From Duganella sp. BJB480 (lineage in GTDB: Bacteria > Pseudomonadota > Gammaproteobacteria > Burkholderiales > Burkholderiaceae_D), in NCBI GenBank assembly GCA_003416985.1, contig QVIN01000001.1, positions 992,001 to 1,056,000 of the forward strand: 64,000 bases of DNA. The letters run 5' to 3'. The notes below the pieces were generated by a model. It did no database searches. It was given only the letters and a program-made list of their open reading frames with translations, and was not told the DNA's origin. Positions 29,909 to 38,882 of this stretch are shown here, in pieces. A program made the position numbers and the translations under genes. Position 1 is the first letter of the stretch, and every line of letters begins with the position of its first letter.

Positions 29909-32125
29909 ATGAAGAATCCGAAGCAGCACTTGATCTTGTCGACCATGTCGGCCCACGTTCTGGCCGCGCTGACCTTGATGTCCGGTGGCGCGCAGGCGCA
30001 AACCGCCGCGCCCTCTGACGACGTGCCGGTATCGAACACCGCGCTGGATTCGGAGGCGATCAAGAGCCGCGTGGTGATCACCGGCTCCAACGCCGCCAAC
30101 CGCGCGCCGGTGCAGGCGTCGCTGCAGGCCACCCAGCCGCAGTCCATCATCACCGCGACCTTCATCGAGCAGGCTGTCACGCCGCTGGCGGACTTCAACG
30201 CCGTGGCGCGCATCGCGCCCAGCGTCGGCTCCGGGCTGTCGTCGAACGGGCCAGGGCTGGGCGAATCGAAGGTCACGCTGCGCGGCTTCCAGGACGGCGA
30301 GTACAACATCACCTACGACGGCATCCCGTTCGGCGACACCAACAACCCGACCCACCATTCGACGTCCTACTTCCCGGCCCGTATCATCGGCGGCATGGTG
30401 ATCGAGCGCGGACCGGGCAACGCCAGCAACCTGGGGCAGGCCACCTTCGGCGGTTCGATCAACCTGTTCTCGAAGGAGCTGTCGACCGAATTCCGCTTTT
30501 CTCCTTACGCCACCTACGGTTCCTGGAACACGAAGATCCTCGGCGCGGAGATCGACTCCGGCCAATTGGAGAAATTCGGCGACGCGCGCATGATGTTCAA
30601 CGCCTCGCGCCTGACCAGCGACGGCTACCAGACCTACAGCAGCGTCAAGGAAGACAACTACCAGTTCAAGCTCCAGAAGCCGCTCGGCAAGGACACCATG
30701 CTGACCGTGTTCTCGACCTATAACAAGATCCACAGCTACGTGCCGGACAAGGCGGGCGTCACGCTGAACCAGGTCGCGCTGTACGGTAAAAACTACTCGC
30801 TCAACAACGACAAGACCAGCCAGAACTACTTCGGCTACAACTACAACGACAAGCGCACGGACTTCGAGTACATCCGCCTGCAATCGAACCTGGACGGTGG
30901 CTGGGGCATCGACAACACGCTGTACACCTACGCCTACGACAACAACACCTTCTCCGGCCAGGACGCCAGCGGCGCCACCGCCAACGGCACCAAGTCCGGC
31001 GCGGCGGGGAACAAGAACGTCCCCGGCTACAACAAGCTCAATTCCTACCGCGTCAACGGCGACATCTTCAAGCTGACCAAGCGCCTGGACGCGGGCCTGC
31101 TGCGCACCGGCATCTGGCTGGAGAATTCGGACACCGACCGCCACACCTTCGACCTGGATTGGACGCTGAACGTGCCCAATCCGAAGGAGGCGACCGCGCC
31201 GAAGGACGTCTCGTACAACCAGAACTCGTCGTGGAAGCAGTATCAGCCCTTCGTCGAATTCGAATGGGCGGTGGCGCCGCAATGGACGGTGACGCCGGGG
31301 ATCAAGTACGTCGACTTCAAGCGCTCGCTGGACGCGGTGGTCAACCAGGGCACGCGCATCGCGACCAAGGCCGACCAGACCTACAACACCACCTTGCCCT
31401 TCCTGACCGCGAACTACGCCGTGAACAAGGAATGGTCGGCCTACGCCCAGGTGGCGCGCGGCTTCCTGGTGCCGGACCTGTCGATGTTCTACGTGAATAA
31501 CCCGAACCTGAGCACCCCGAAGCCGCAGACCTCGACCAACTACCAGCTGGGCACCGTGCATCAATCGGGCCGCCTGACCTTCGACGCGGACGTCTACTAC
31601 ATCGATTTCAACAACAAGATCGCCTCCACCGGCACCGGCAATGACCTGGTCTACTACAACCAGGGCGGCGTGGTCTACAAGGGCATCGAAGGCGCGGCGA
31701 CCTTGTATGTCGGCGGCGGCTTCTCGCTGCACGCCAACGGCTCGGTCAACAAGGCCGAGGCCAAGGACACCGGCCTGCAAATCGCCAAGGTGCCCAAGTC
31801 GACCGCCGCACTGGGCCTGCTGTACAAGGACCATGGCCTGTATGGATCGCTGATCGCCAAGACCAACGGCAGCCAGTACGCCAAGGACGGCGAGCCGGCC
31901 GCCTACCAGATCGGCGCCTACACCGTGACCGACTTCACGGCCGGCTACCGCTGGCGCGTGGGCGGCGGCGTGGTCAAGATGCTCAAGCTGCAGGTGGGCG
32001 TCAACAACGTCTTCAACAAGCAGGACGCGACGTCGATCTCGGCCAGCAGCAAGGGCGCGGCGTTCGACCAGTACACCTTCGTGCCGGAACGCAGCTGGAC
32101 GGTCTCGCTCAATGCCGACTTCTAA
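29909..32125 (+). CDS. TonB-dependent receptor
   Basis: A 738-residue outer-membrane receptor starting at 29909 (GGAAAG 6 bases upstream). The signal peptide (VLAALTLMSGGAQAQ) is followed by the plug (about 60-190: SRVVITGSNAAN, ESKVTLRGFQDGEYNITYDG, ERGPGNASNLGQATFGGSI) and a barrel ending in Phe (TVSLNADF). The next gene, 10 bp on, is a secreted metallophosphoesterase. The pair may import a phosphorylated compound or act under phosphate limitation; this is context-based inference. Confidence 0.9.
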   Translation: MKNPKQHLILSTMSAHVLAALTLMSGGAQAQTAAPSDDVPVSNTALDSEAIKSRVVITGSNAANRAPVQASLQATQPQSIITATFIEQAVTPLADFNAVARIAPSVGSGLSSNGPGLGESKVTLRGFQDGEYNITYDGIPFGDTNNPTHHSTSYFPARIIGGMVIERGPGNASNLGQATFGGSINLFSKELSTEFRFSPYATYGSWNTKILGAEIDSGQLEKFGDARMMFNASRLTSDGYQTYSSVKEDNYQFKLQKPLGKDTMLTVFSTYNKIHSYVPDKAGVTLNQVALYGKNYSLNNDKTSQNYFGYNYNDKRTDFEYIRLQSNLDGGWGIDNTLYTYAYDNNTFSGQDASGATANGTKSGAAGNKNVPGYNKLNSYRVNGDIFKLTKRLDAGLLRTGIWLENSDTDRHTFDLDWTLNVPNPKEATAPKDVSYNQNSSWKQYQPFVEFEWAVAPQWTVTPGIKYVDFKRSLDAVVNQGTRIATKADQTYNTTLPFLTANYAVNKEWSAYAQVARGFLVPDLSMFYVNNPNLSTPKPQTSTNYQLGTVHQSGRLTFDADVYYIDFNNKIASTGTGNDLVYYNQGGVVYKGIEGAATLYVGGGFSLHANGSVNKAEAKDTGLQIAKVPKSTAALGLLYKDHGLYGSLIAKTNGSQYAKDGEPAAYQIGAYTVTDFTAGYRWRVGGGVVKMLKLQVGVNNVFNKQDATSISASSKGAAFDQYTFVPERSWTVSLNADF

Positions 32126-32135
32126 GGTGGCGGGC

Positions 32136-33221
32136 ATGCGCTTATCCACGATGCTGTGCGGCGCGGCGCTGGTGCTGCACCAGGGCGCCGCGCTGGCCGC
32201 CAAGCCGGATCCGGTGGTGATGTCCTTCGCCACAGTGGGCGACTCGCGCGCCGACCCGGCCAGCGCCGAAACGGCGCAGGACAAGGTCTACCTGCAGAAC
32301 ACGCGGGCGCTGTCGCGCATCCTGCGCGAGATCCAGGCGGCGCGGCCGAAAGCCTTGTTCTTCAACGGCGACATGATCATGGGCTACACCGCAGACAAGG
32401 CGTCGATAGCGCGCCAGTACGCCTACTGGCGCGGCATGACGGCGGGCCTGATGGAAAGCGGCACCTACGTGGTGCCCGTGACCGGCAACCACGAAATGCA
32501 GTTCAAGGACAAGGACGCCGCCGGCAAGACCACCAAGACGGCGCGGCTGGAAAACGAGGAGCTGTGGCGCGAAAGCATGGGCGACCTGATACTGGACACG
32601 GCCCGCTGGAAAGCCGTCACCGGTATCGAGGCCACCGCCTTCGACGCCGCCAACGCGCCGCCGGTGGACGGACCGGATGGCAACCGGACCAGCCAGTCGC
32701 AGCTCACGTTCTCCTTCGACGCGGGCGGCAGCCACTTCGCCGTCATCGACACCGACCCGGTAGGCAACGACGGCCACGGACCGGCCAACTGGCTGGCCGA
32801 GGACTTCCGCCAGGCCAAGGCACGCGGCGCCAGGCGCTTCTTCGTGTTCGGCCACAAGCCGGCCTACACCTACTACTTCAGGGATGGCGTGGAGAAGGAC
32901 GGCATGGACATCTATCCCGACAACGCCCAGGCTTTCTGGCGGGTGATGGAGGAATACGGCGGCGCGTATTTCTGCGGCCACCAGCACATCTTCAACGCGC
33001 AGCAGCCGGAGCGCGCCGGCGGCGGCAAGGCGTGGCAGGTGATGGTCGGCTCGGGCGGTTCTCCGTTCAGCGCCAAGCCGGGAGAGAGCCGCAACCCGCA
33101 GGACAGGACGTACGCGTGGGCCCTGGTGCGGGTGCGCGCCAGCGGCAAGGTGCACATCGAGGTGCATGGCTTCGATGAACACTACGGTAAAACACGGCGT
33201 CTGAAAACCATCGACTTCTGA
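32136..33221 (+). CDS. Secreted calcineurin-like metallophosphoesterase
   Basis: A 361-residue protein with a signal peptide (LCGAALVLHQGAALA). The metal-binding motifs occur in order: GDSRAD, FFNGDMIMGY, VTGNHEM, FGHKPA and CGHQHIFN, all intact. It would hydrolyse phosphate mono- or diesters in the periplasm or outside. AAGGTGG precedes the start, which lies 10 bp after the TonB receptor stop, so the two form an operon. Confidence 0.9.
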   Translation: MRLSTMLCGAALVLHQGAALAAKPDPVVMSFATVGDSRADPASAETAQDKVYLQNTRALSRILREIQAARPKALFFNGDMIMGYTADKASIARQYAYWRGMTAGLMESGTYVVPVTGNHEMQFKDKDAAGKTTKTARLENEELWRESMGDLILDTARWKAVTGIEATAFDAANAPPVDGPDGNRTSQSQLTFSFDAGGSHFAVIDTDPVGNDGHGPANWLAEDFRQAKARGARRFFVFGHKPAYTYYFRDGVEKDGMDIYPDNAQAFWRVMEEYGGAYFCGHQHIFNAQQPERAGGGKAWQVMVGSGGSPFSAKPGESRNPQDRTYAWALVRVRASGKVHIEVHGFDEHYGKTRRLKTIDF

Positions 33222-33241
33222 ACCGGGGCACCGCCAAATGA

Positions 33242-33270
33242 GTGACGATCCTGCAACGTAGCGCTACAAT
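33242..33270 (+). promoter_or_regulatory. Sigma-70-like promoter for the solute-binding protein gene
   Basis: GTGACG (33242-33247), a 17-bp spacer and TACAAT (33265-33270). The predicted start near 33277 is about 43 bp before the chosen ATG. Confidence 0.5.
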
Positions 33271-33319
33271 GGGTTGATCGCAGCCACCGCCGCCAGCCAG
33301 CGGGCCTATTGTGTTACGC

Positions 33320-34084
33320 ATGCCGATTCGGGTTTATGTGTTCAGTGCGATGCTGTCCTTGCTGTCGACGGCGGGGGATGGCATCGCCGCCACCGACATC
33401 CGCACCGCGGCGCAGCAGGGCACCGAGCCGAAATTCCAGGGCGCGGGCGACGGGCGCGTGGCCGGCATCTGCATCGACATCATGCGCGCCATCGAAAGAC
33501 TGGACTCCGGCCTGAGATTCACCGGCGACCAGGTCTGGCAGCCCTTGCCGCGTATTTACTCCTCGCTCGACCGTGGCATGCAGGATGCATCCTGCGGGCT
33601 GTCGCGCAACCCGGAGCGGGAGAGGAAATACCTGTTCGTCGGACCGGCGCTGTTCACCATCCGCTACTACCTGGTGGCCCGCATCGACGACACGGCGGTG
33701 GTCGGCAACTGGGACGACCTGCGCCGGCTGGAGCCGGACAACGTGGTGCTGGCCAATCGCGGCTTCGCCGGCGTGGGGATACTGGAGCAGGCCGGCGTGA
33801 CCCGGATCGACGCCGGCGCCGGCGATCCCAAACTCAATCTGCAAAAGCTGCTGGCCCACCGGGGCCGCTTCTTCTTCCACCGCACGCCGGGTTTGAAGAC
33901 CTTGCTGGAGCGCGCCGGCGTCGCGGCCAAGGTCAAGATACTGCCGACCGAGATGGCCGCCAGTCCCTTGTACTTCATGGTGTCCAGGCGGTTCGATCCC
34001 GCGCTGGCCGAGCGCCTGCGCGCCGCCTTGCAGACGCTGGAAAAAAGCGGGGAGCTGGAGCGGATCGCTAAGTCGTGGGAGTAG
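33320..34084 (+). CDS. Periplasmic amino-acid-type solute-binding protein (SBP_bac_3)
   Basis: A 254-residue protein with a signal peptide (VYVFSAMLSLLSTAGDGIAA) and a two-lobed binding fold of the extracellular solute-binding family 3 (GICIDIMRAI, DASCGLSRNPERERKYLFVG, ALQTLEKSGELERIAKSW). No transporter genes are adjacent, and many such proteins in these bacteria act as sensors or orphan binding proteins. ATG 33320 is chosen over GTG 33311. Its last 17 bases overlap the convergent hybrid kinase gene. Confidence 0.82.
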   Translation: MPIRVYVFSAMLSLLSTAGDGIAATDIRTAAQQGTEPKFQGAGDGRVAGICIDIMRAIERLDSGLRFTGDQVWQPLPRIYSSLDRGMQDASCGLSRNPERERKYLFVGPALFTIRYYLVARIDDTAVVGNWDDLRRLEPDNVVLANRGFAGVGILEQAGVTRIDAGAGDPKLNLQKLLAHRGRFFFHRTPGLKTLLERAGVAAKVKILPTEMAASPLYFMVSRRFDPALAERLRAALQTLEKSGELERIAKSWE

Positions 34085-36293
34085 GCTGCGCCAGTCCGGC
34101 GATCAAATGCAGCAGCGCCTCGACGTCGACCGGCTTGACGAAGTAATGGTCGAAGCCCGCGTCGCTGGCCTGGTCGCGGTCCTCGCGGCTGCCGTAGCCG
34201 GTCACCGCCACCAGCGTGGAACCGGCCGTTTGCGGCAAGGCCCGCAGGCCGCGCGCCAGATCGTTGCCGCTGACGTCGGGCAGGCCGATATCGAGCAGGC
34301 ACAGTTCCGGCGCCTGGCGCTGGGCGATCTCCAGCGCCTCCAGCGCGGTGTGCGCGACCAGCACCTCGTGGCCCGAGGCGTCGAGCAGCAGTTGCAGCGT
34401 TTGCGCGGCGTCGACGTTGTCGTCCACCACCAGCACCCGCAGCCTTTTGCCGCCGCCTTTCGCCGCCCGCGTCGGCGCGGCCGGCGCGTGCTGTCCCGGC
34501 CCGCCGGGCAGGGTGATGGTGAAGGTGCTGCCTTGCATTTCACCCGCGCTGTCGGCGGCGACGCTGCCGCCGTGCAGCTCCACCAGCGATTTGACCAGCG
34601 CCAGTCCCAGTCCCAGCCCGCCCTGCGAACGGTCCGGATTGCGGTCGGCCTGGGCGAACAGCTCGAACACGCGGGTCCGCAGCTCCTGCGACATGCCGAT
34701 GCCCGAATCGCTGATCATCAGCCGCACCACGCCCGGCCCGCCGCGCACCGCCAGCTTGACGCTGCCGCCGACCGGCGTGTATTTGGCCGCGTTGTTGAGG
34801 ACATTGACCAGCACCTGCACCAGCCGTTTGTGGTCGCCGTCGATCCGCTGCGGGGTCTCGGGCAGCGACAGTTCGAAATGCTGCTGCTTGGCCTGGAACA
34901 GCGGCTCCGCCTGTTCGACGGCGTCGGCGACGACATCGGCCACGTTCAGCGGCGCGCGCGTGAGCGTCACCAGCCCGCGCGTGACGCGCGAGACGTCGAG
35001 CAGGTCGTCGACCAGGCGCGTCATGTGATGCACCTGGCGCACGATGATGCCGGCCGTGCGCGCGACGGCCGCTTCGGTGGCGTGGCCGCTTTGCAGCAGC
35101 TGCGCGCCCGCGCTGATCGGCGCCAGCGGGTTGCGCAGCTCGTGCGCCAGCATCGCCAGGAATTCGTCCTTGCGCTGGTCGGCCAGGCGCAGCTGCCGCT
35201 CCGCGTTCAGGTGCTGCTGTTCCTTGGCCTGCAGCGCCTCGGCCATCGCGTCCAGCGCGCGCGCCAGTTCGGAGATCTCCTCGTTGCCGTAGACGATGCC
35301 GCTGCGCGCGCCCAGCGAGCCGGAGGCGATGTTGTTGGCGGTGGTGGCCAGGCGCTTGACCCGGCGCAGCACCAGCACATCGCCGACGAACCACGCCGCC
35401 AATAGCGCCAGCAGCACGGTGACGGCCAGCGCCGCCATGTCCATCAGCTGGTCGCGGCGGGCCACGGCGGTGATGTCGGCGGCCGGGATGCCGATGGTGA
35501 CGGTGTAGTCGGACAGGCCGTTGTTGCCGACGCGGGCGAAGCGGTGCAGCCGCTCGATGCCGTCCGGGCCGGTCAGCAGCACCGGCTTGCCCGGCTCGCC
35601 GGACATGGCGGTACGCATCTCGGGCCAGACCATCCGGCCGTACCACTGGTCGGGATTGGGCTTGCGCGAAATGATCTTGCCCTCGGAATCGGCGGTAAGC
35701 AGCAGCGATCCGGGCGGCAGCTTGATGTCGGCGACGAAGCGATCGAGCTTGGTCAGGTCGAGCGCGGCGAACACCACCGCCTTGACCTGGTCGTTCTCGC
35801 CCATCAGCGGGTAGGTGAGGTTGATGGTGTGCTTGCGGATCACGCGGCCGAACACATAGCCGCCGGCGACGAAGCGGCGCAGGTGGACGGCGCGGCGGAA
35901 GTGCGCGCGGTCGGCCAGGTTGACCGGCGCGTCCGACGGGATCGCGCTGCAGGTGACATCGCCGTTCAGCTGGATCAGCCCGAGGTTGGCGTAGTCCGGA
36001 TTCTGGCGCTGGATGTTGGACAGCAGGCGGCTGCAGTGGGCCTGGTCGCCGTTCAGGTCGGGGATGCTGGCCAGGTCGCGCAGGATCTGGCGCGCGCCTT
36101 CGATCGACTGCGCCTCGTTGGCGGCGGCCAGGTTGGTCAGGCGCTGCAGGTTCTCCTCCGCCACTTCGATCGCGTGTTCGCGTTCGCGCACGCCGCTGAC
36201 CAGCGTCATCACCGCGATCGGTGCGATCGCCAGCGCCACCAGCAGGATCAGGCGGCTGCGCAGGCTATTGAGTTGAAAGAGAAGAAATGCCAT
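34068..36293 (-). CDS. Hybrid sensor histidine kinase with HAMP and receiver domain
   Basis: A 741-residue protein. TM1 is at about 12-34, a Cache-type periplasmic sensor at about 35-280, and TM2 at about 284-306, followed by HAMP. HisKA has His384 in MLAHELRNPLAP. The ATPase domain has LVNVLNNAAKYTP, ISDSGIGMS and GGLGLGLALVKSL. The C-terminal receiver has VVDDNVDAAQT, phosphoacceptor Asp in LCLLDIGLPDVSG, and KPVD. No Hpt or output regulator lies beside it. The neighbouring binding protein gene (convergent, overlapping) could be functionally linked, but nothing in the sequence proves it. Confidence 0.93.
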   Translation of the reverse strand: MAFLLFQLNSLRSRLILLVALAIAPIAVMTLVSGVREREHAIEVAEENLQRLTNLAAANEAQSIEGARQILRDLASIPDLNGDQAHCSRLLSNIQRQNPDYANLGLIQLNGDVTCSAIPSDAPVNLADRAHFRRAVHLRRFVAGGYVFGRVIRKHTINLTYPLMGENDQVKAVVFAALDLTKLDRFVADIKLPPGSLLLTADSEGKIISRKPNPDQWYGRMVWPEMRTAMSGEPGKPVLLTGPDGIERLHRFARVGNNGLSDYTVTIGIPAADITAVARRDQLMDMAALAVTVLLALLAAWFVGDVLVLRRVKRLATTANNIASGSLGARSGIVYGNEEISELARALDAMAEALQAKEQQHLNAERQLRLADQRKDEFLAMLAHELRNPLAPISAGAQLLQSGHATEAAVARTAGIIVRQVHHMTRLVDDLLDVSRVTRGLVTLTRAPLNVADVVADAVEQAEPLFQAKQQHFELSLPETPQRIDGDHKRLVQVLVNVLNNAAKYTPVGGSVKLAVRGGPGVVRLMISDSGIGMSQELRTRVFELFAQADRNPDRSQGGLGLGLALVKSLVELHGGSVAADSAGEMQGSTFTITLPGGPGQHAPAAPTRAAKGGGKRLRVLVVDDNVDAAQTLQLLLDASGHEVLVAHTALEALEIAQRQAPELCLLDIGLPDVSGNDLARGLRALPQTAGSTLVAVTGYGSREDRDQASDAGFDHYFVKPVDVEALLHLIAGLAQPTPTT

Positions 36294-36302
36294 GCTCGGT
36301 GC

Positions 36303-37454
36303 TTACCGGCTCCGATAGCGTGCGTTGCCAAAGCGGATGATCGCCTGGACGCCGCGCCGCAGCGTGGCGATGTCGTCCGAAATATAGCCGATGCGGATGA
36401 ATCCTGGCGCACCCAACGCTTCGCCCGGCATCAGCGCCACCGAATACTCGTTCAGCAGCTGTTCGGCGAACTGGTTGCTGTCCATGGTCAGCGCCGAGAT
36501 GTCGCCCCACAGGTAGGGACCGGAGGCCGGGCAGTGCATGGTCAGCCACGGCAGGCCGTGCACCAGGTCCAGCACCAGGTTGCGGCGCTGGCGGTATTCG
36601 GCCAGCATCGCGGCCGGCTCGCCCGATTCGAAGGCCGCGGCCAGCGCCAGCTGGATCAGCATCGGCGCGGCGGCGGTGATCGGGCCCTGCAGCGTCTCCA
36701 TCGCGGTGACGACATGCGCAGGCGCCACCGCGAAGCCGGCGCGCCAGCCCATCATCGCGTAGCTCTGCGAGGCCGAGTACAGGGTGACGATGCCGATGTC
36801 CCGCCAGTCCGGGCGCGCGGCCAGGCTGGTGTGGGCGCCCTCGAAGATCAGTTTTTCGTAGCTCTCGTCGACGATGGCGCGCGTGCCGGTGCGCTTGAGC
36901 CAGGCGGCGATGCGCTCGATCTCGTCGGCGCTCAGCACGCCGCCGGTGGGGTTGTGCGGGTTGTTGATGATCAGGATCCTGGCCGGCGGCAGGCTGGCCA
37001 GGAAGTCGGCGGTGACGGTGGCGGGCAGGTCGACCAGCACCGGCACCAGGCCCAGCAGCTTGCAGGTGGTGACGTAGGCCGGCCAGTGCGGCTTGAAGAT
37101 GATCACGGCGTCGCCGGGATTGGCCATCACGTACAGCGCCTGGTACAGGGCCTGCTTGGCGCCGTTGGTGACGATGACCTCGTCGGCCGTGGCGGCGATG
37201 CCGTTCTCGCGCACGACCTTGGCGGCCAGGCGGGCGCGGATGCCGGCGTCGCCGCCGACCGTGGTGTAGGGCAGCGCCGGTTGCGACAAGGCGTCGTGCG
37301 TGGCCTGCAGCACGGATTGCGGCGCCGGGAAATGGGAAATCGCGATGGAGAAGTCGATGACATCCTCGCCGCGTGCTTTCATCGCGTCGACGCGGCCATG
37401 CATGGCGGTGGTCGCCAGTGGCCTGGAGCGGGCAATTCGTTGTGAAAGTTCCAT
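36303..37454 (-). CDS. Class I/II aminotransferase homologue lacking the PLP lysine
   Basis: A 383-residue fold-type I protein. Conserved elements are present: NGAKQALYQA, NNPHNPTGG, DESYEKLIFEG (Asp196, Tyr199) and the carboxylate-binding Arg in FIRIGY. In the motif that normally reads S-x-S-K-x-x-x-M-x-G-W-R the lysine is glutamine (Gln230 in LYSASQSYAMMGWRAG, codon CAG at 36767-36765). Without this lysine PLP cannot form the usual internal aldimine, so normal transamination is doubtful. The rest of the gene is intact. It is divergent from a branched-chain-type amino-acid-binding protein. Confidence 0.85.
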   Translation of the reverse strand: MELSQRIARSRPLATTAMHGRVDAMKARGEDVIDFSIAISHFPAPQSVLQATHDALSQPALPYTTVGGDAGIRARLAAKVVRENGIAATADEVIVTNGAKQALYQALYVMANPGDAVIIFKPHWPAYVTTCKLLGLVPVLVDLPATVTADFLASLPPARILIINNPHNPTGGVLSADEIERIAAWLKRTGTRAIVDESYEKLIFEGAHTSLAARPDWRDIGIVTLYSASQSYAMMGWRAGFAVAPAHVVTAMETLQGPITAAAPMLIQLALAAAFESGEPAAMLAEYRQRRNLVLDLVHGLPWLTMHCPASGPYLWGDISALTMDSNQFAEQLLNEYSVALMPGEALGAPGFIRIGYISDDIATLRRGVQAIIRFGNARYRSR

Positions 37455-37586
37455 ATTAATGTCTCTATGGCAAATTTTTTGATTTGACATTCTACTTCAG
37501 ATACGGAAGTCGGTACGCACGCATGGCGTCGTTATTTGCTGGATGGTATTCTCGTGGAATTTACCAACAAGGGCATGCGGAATCTT

Positions 37587-38741
37587 ATGCGGATGATAAC
37601 AAGTAAACTGGTCCAGGCGCTCGCGCTGGCGTGCGCGGCCACCGGCGCCGCCCAGGCGGAGGACGTGATCCGGATCGGCCACGTGGCGGCCACGACCGGC
37701 CCGATCGCCCACCTGGGCAAGGACAACGAAAACGGCGCCCGCATGGCGGTGGACGAGCTCAACGCCAAGGGCGTGGTGATCGGCGGGAAGAAGTACAAGA
37801 TCGTGCTGCAGGCCGAGGACGACGCCGCCGATCCGAAGCAGGGCACGGTGGTGGCGCAGAAGCTGGTCGATGCCGGGGTCAACGGCGTGATCGGCCACGA
37901 GACCTCGGGCACGACGATACCGGCCTCGCGCATTTATCACGACGCCGGCATACCGCAGATCTCGCCGTCGGCCAGCAATCCGCAGTACACGCGCCAGCAT
38001 TTCAACACCGCCTTCCGCAACATCGCCAACGACGAGCAGCTGGGCGCGGCGCTGGCGCGCTATGCGATGCAGAACGTCAAGGCCAAGCGCATCGCCGTCA
38101 TCGACGACCGCACCGCCTACGGCAAGGGATTGGTCGATGAATTCGTCAAGAACATCAAGCGTGGCGGTGCGGCTTCGGGCACCAGCGTGGTGTCGACCCA
38201 GTTCACCAACGACAAGGCCACCGACTTCAGCGCCATCCTCACCGCCATCAAGGCGACCAAGCCGGACATGGTGTTCTTCGGCGGCATGGACGCGGTGGCC
38301 GGGCCGATGTTGCGGCAGATGAAGCAGTTGGCGATCCCGATCAAGTTCATGGGCGGCGACGGCATGTGTTCGGATTCGGTGCCGCGCCTGGCGGGCGATG
38401 CCATGAGCGACGGCCAGGTGATCTGCGCCGAGGCCGGCGGGGTCGAGCCGTCGCAGGAAAAGGGCATGGCCGATTTCCGCGTCGCGTACAGGAAGAAGTT
38501 CGGCATCGACGTGCAGACCTACTCGCCCTACACCTACGACGCGCTGATGACGATGGTCGAAGCGATGCAGAAGGCCGGCTCGCCGGACCCGGCCAGGTAT
38601 CTGCCGGTGCTGGCCAGGATCACGCACAAAGGCGTGACCGGCAACATCACCTTCGACCAGCGCGGCGACGTGCAGGACGGCGTGCTGACCATCTACACCT
38701 TCCGCAACGCCAAGCGCGAAAAGCTGGCCGTAGTGAAGTAA
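37587..38741 (+). CDS. Branched-chain amino-acid-type ABC substrate-binding protein
   Basis: A 384-residue periplasmic binding protein of the LivK type: signal peptide (LVQALALACAATGAAQA), then IRIGHVAATTGPIAHLGKDN, VIGHETSGTTIPASRIY and VIDDRTAYGKGLVDEF. Start 37587 is chosen because GGA lies 5 bases upstream; ATGs at 37575 and 37593 are alternatives. Permease and ATPase genes are absent nearby. The divergent aminotransferase homologue suggests amino-acid metabolism. A long palindromic repeat follows as terminator. Confidence 0.9.
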   Translation: MRMITSKLVQALALACAATGAAQAEDVIRIGHVAATTGPIAHLGKDNENGARMAVDELNAKGVVIGGKKYKIVLQAEDDAADPKQGTVVAQKLVDAGVNGVIGHETSGTTIPASRIYHDAGIPQISPSASNPQYTRQHFNTAFRNIANDEQLGAALARYAMQNVKAKRIAVIDDRTAYGKGLVDEFVKNIKRGGAASGTSVVSTQFTNDKATDFSAILTAIKATKPDMVFFGGMDAVAGPMLRQMKQLAIPIKFMGGDGMCSDSVPRLAGDAMSDGQVICAEAGGVEPSQEKGMADFRVAYRKKFGIDVQTYSPYTYDALMTMVEAMQKAGSPDPARYLPVLARITHKGVTGNITFDQRGDVQDGVLTIYTFRNAKREKLAVVK

Positions 38742-38744
38742 ATC

Positions 38745-38839
38745 AATTTGGGGTCAAGTCTGACATTCGGACACGAGCTCTTCCGTAGCAGCCCGCTACG
38801 GAAGAGCTCGTGTCCGAATGTCAGACTTGACCCCAATTT
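38745..38839. repeat. 42-bp perfect palindromic repeat (REP/RAYT-type candidate)
   Basis: The left arm 38748-38789 and right arm 38795-38836 are perfectly complementary around a 5-nt loop (AGCCC). Two more pairs beyond one mismatch extend it to 38745-38839. The outer part is TTGGGGTCAAGTCTGACATT and the inner part contains GAGCTC. It sits between convergent genes, ends in a short T run, and would also stop transcription. Long, exact, intergenic palindromes of this kind are usually dispersed elements moved by Y1 (IS200-like) transposases. Confidence 0.85.
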
Positions 38840-38882
38840 TGTGTGTGGACGCCAGACTTGGCCAAAATTTTATTTGGCGGGT

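Noticed and set aside
38861..38878. GCCAAA-ATTTTA-TTTGGC hairpin as a separate terminator
   Set aside because: Short stem with no T run on either strand; the large palindrome alongside is sufficient.
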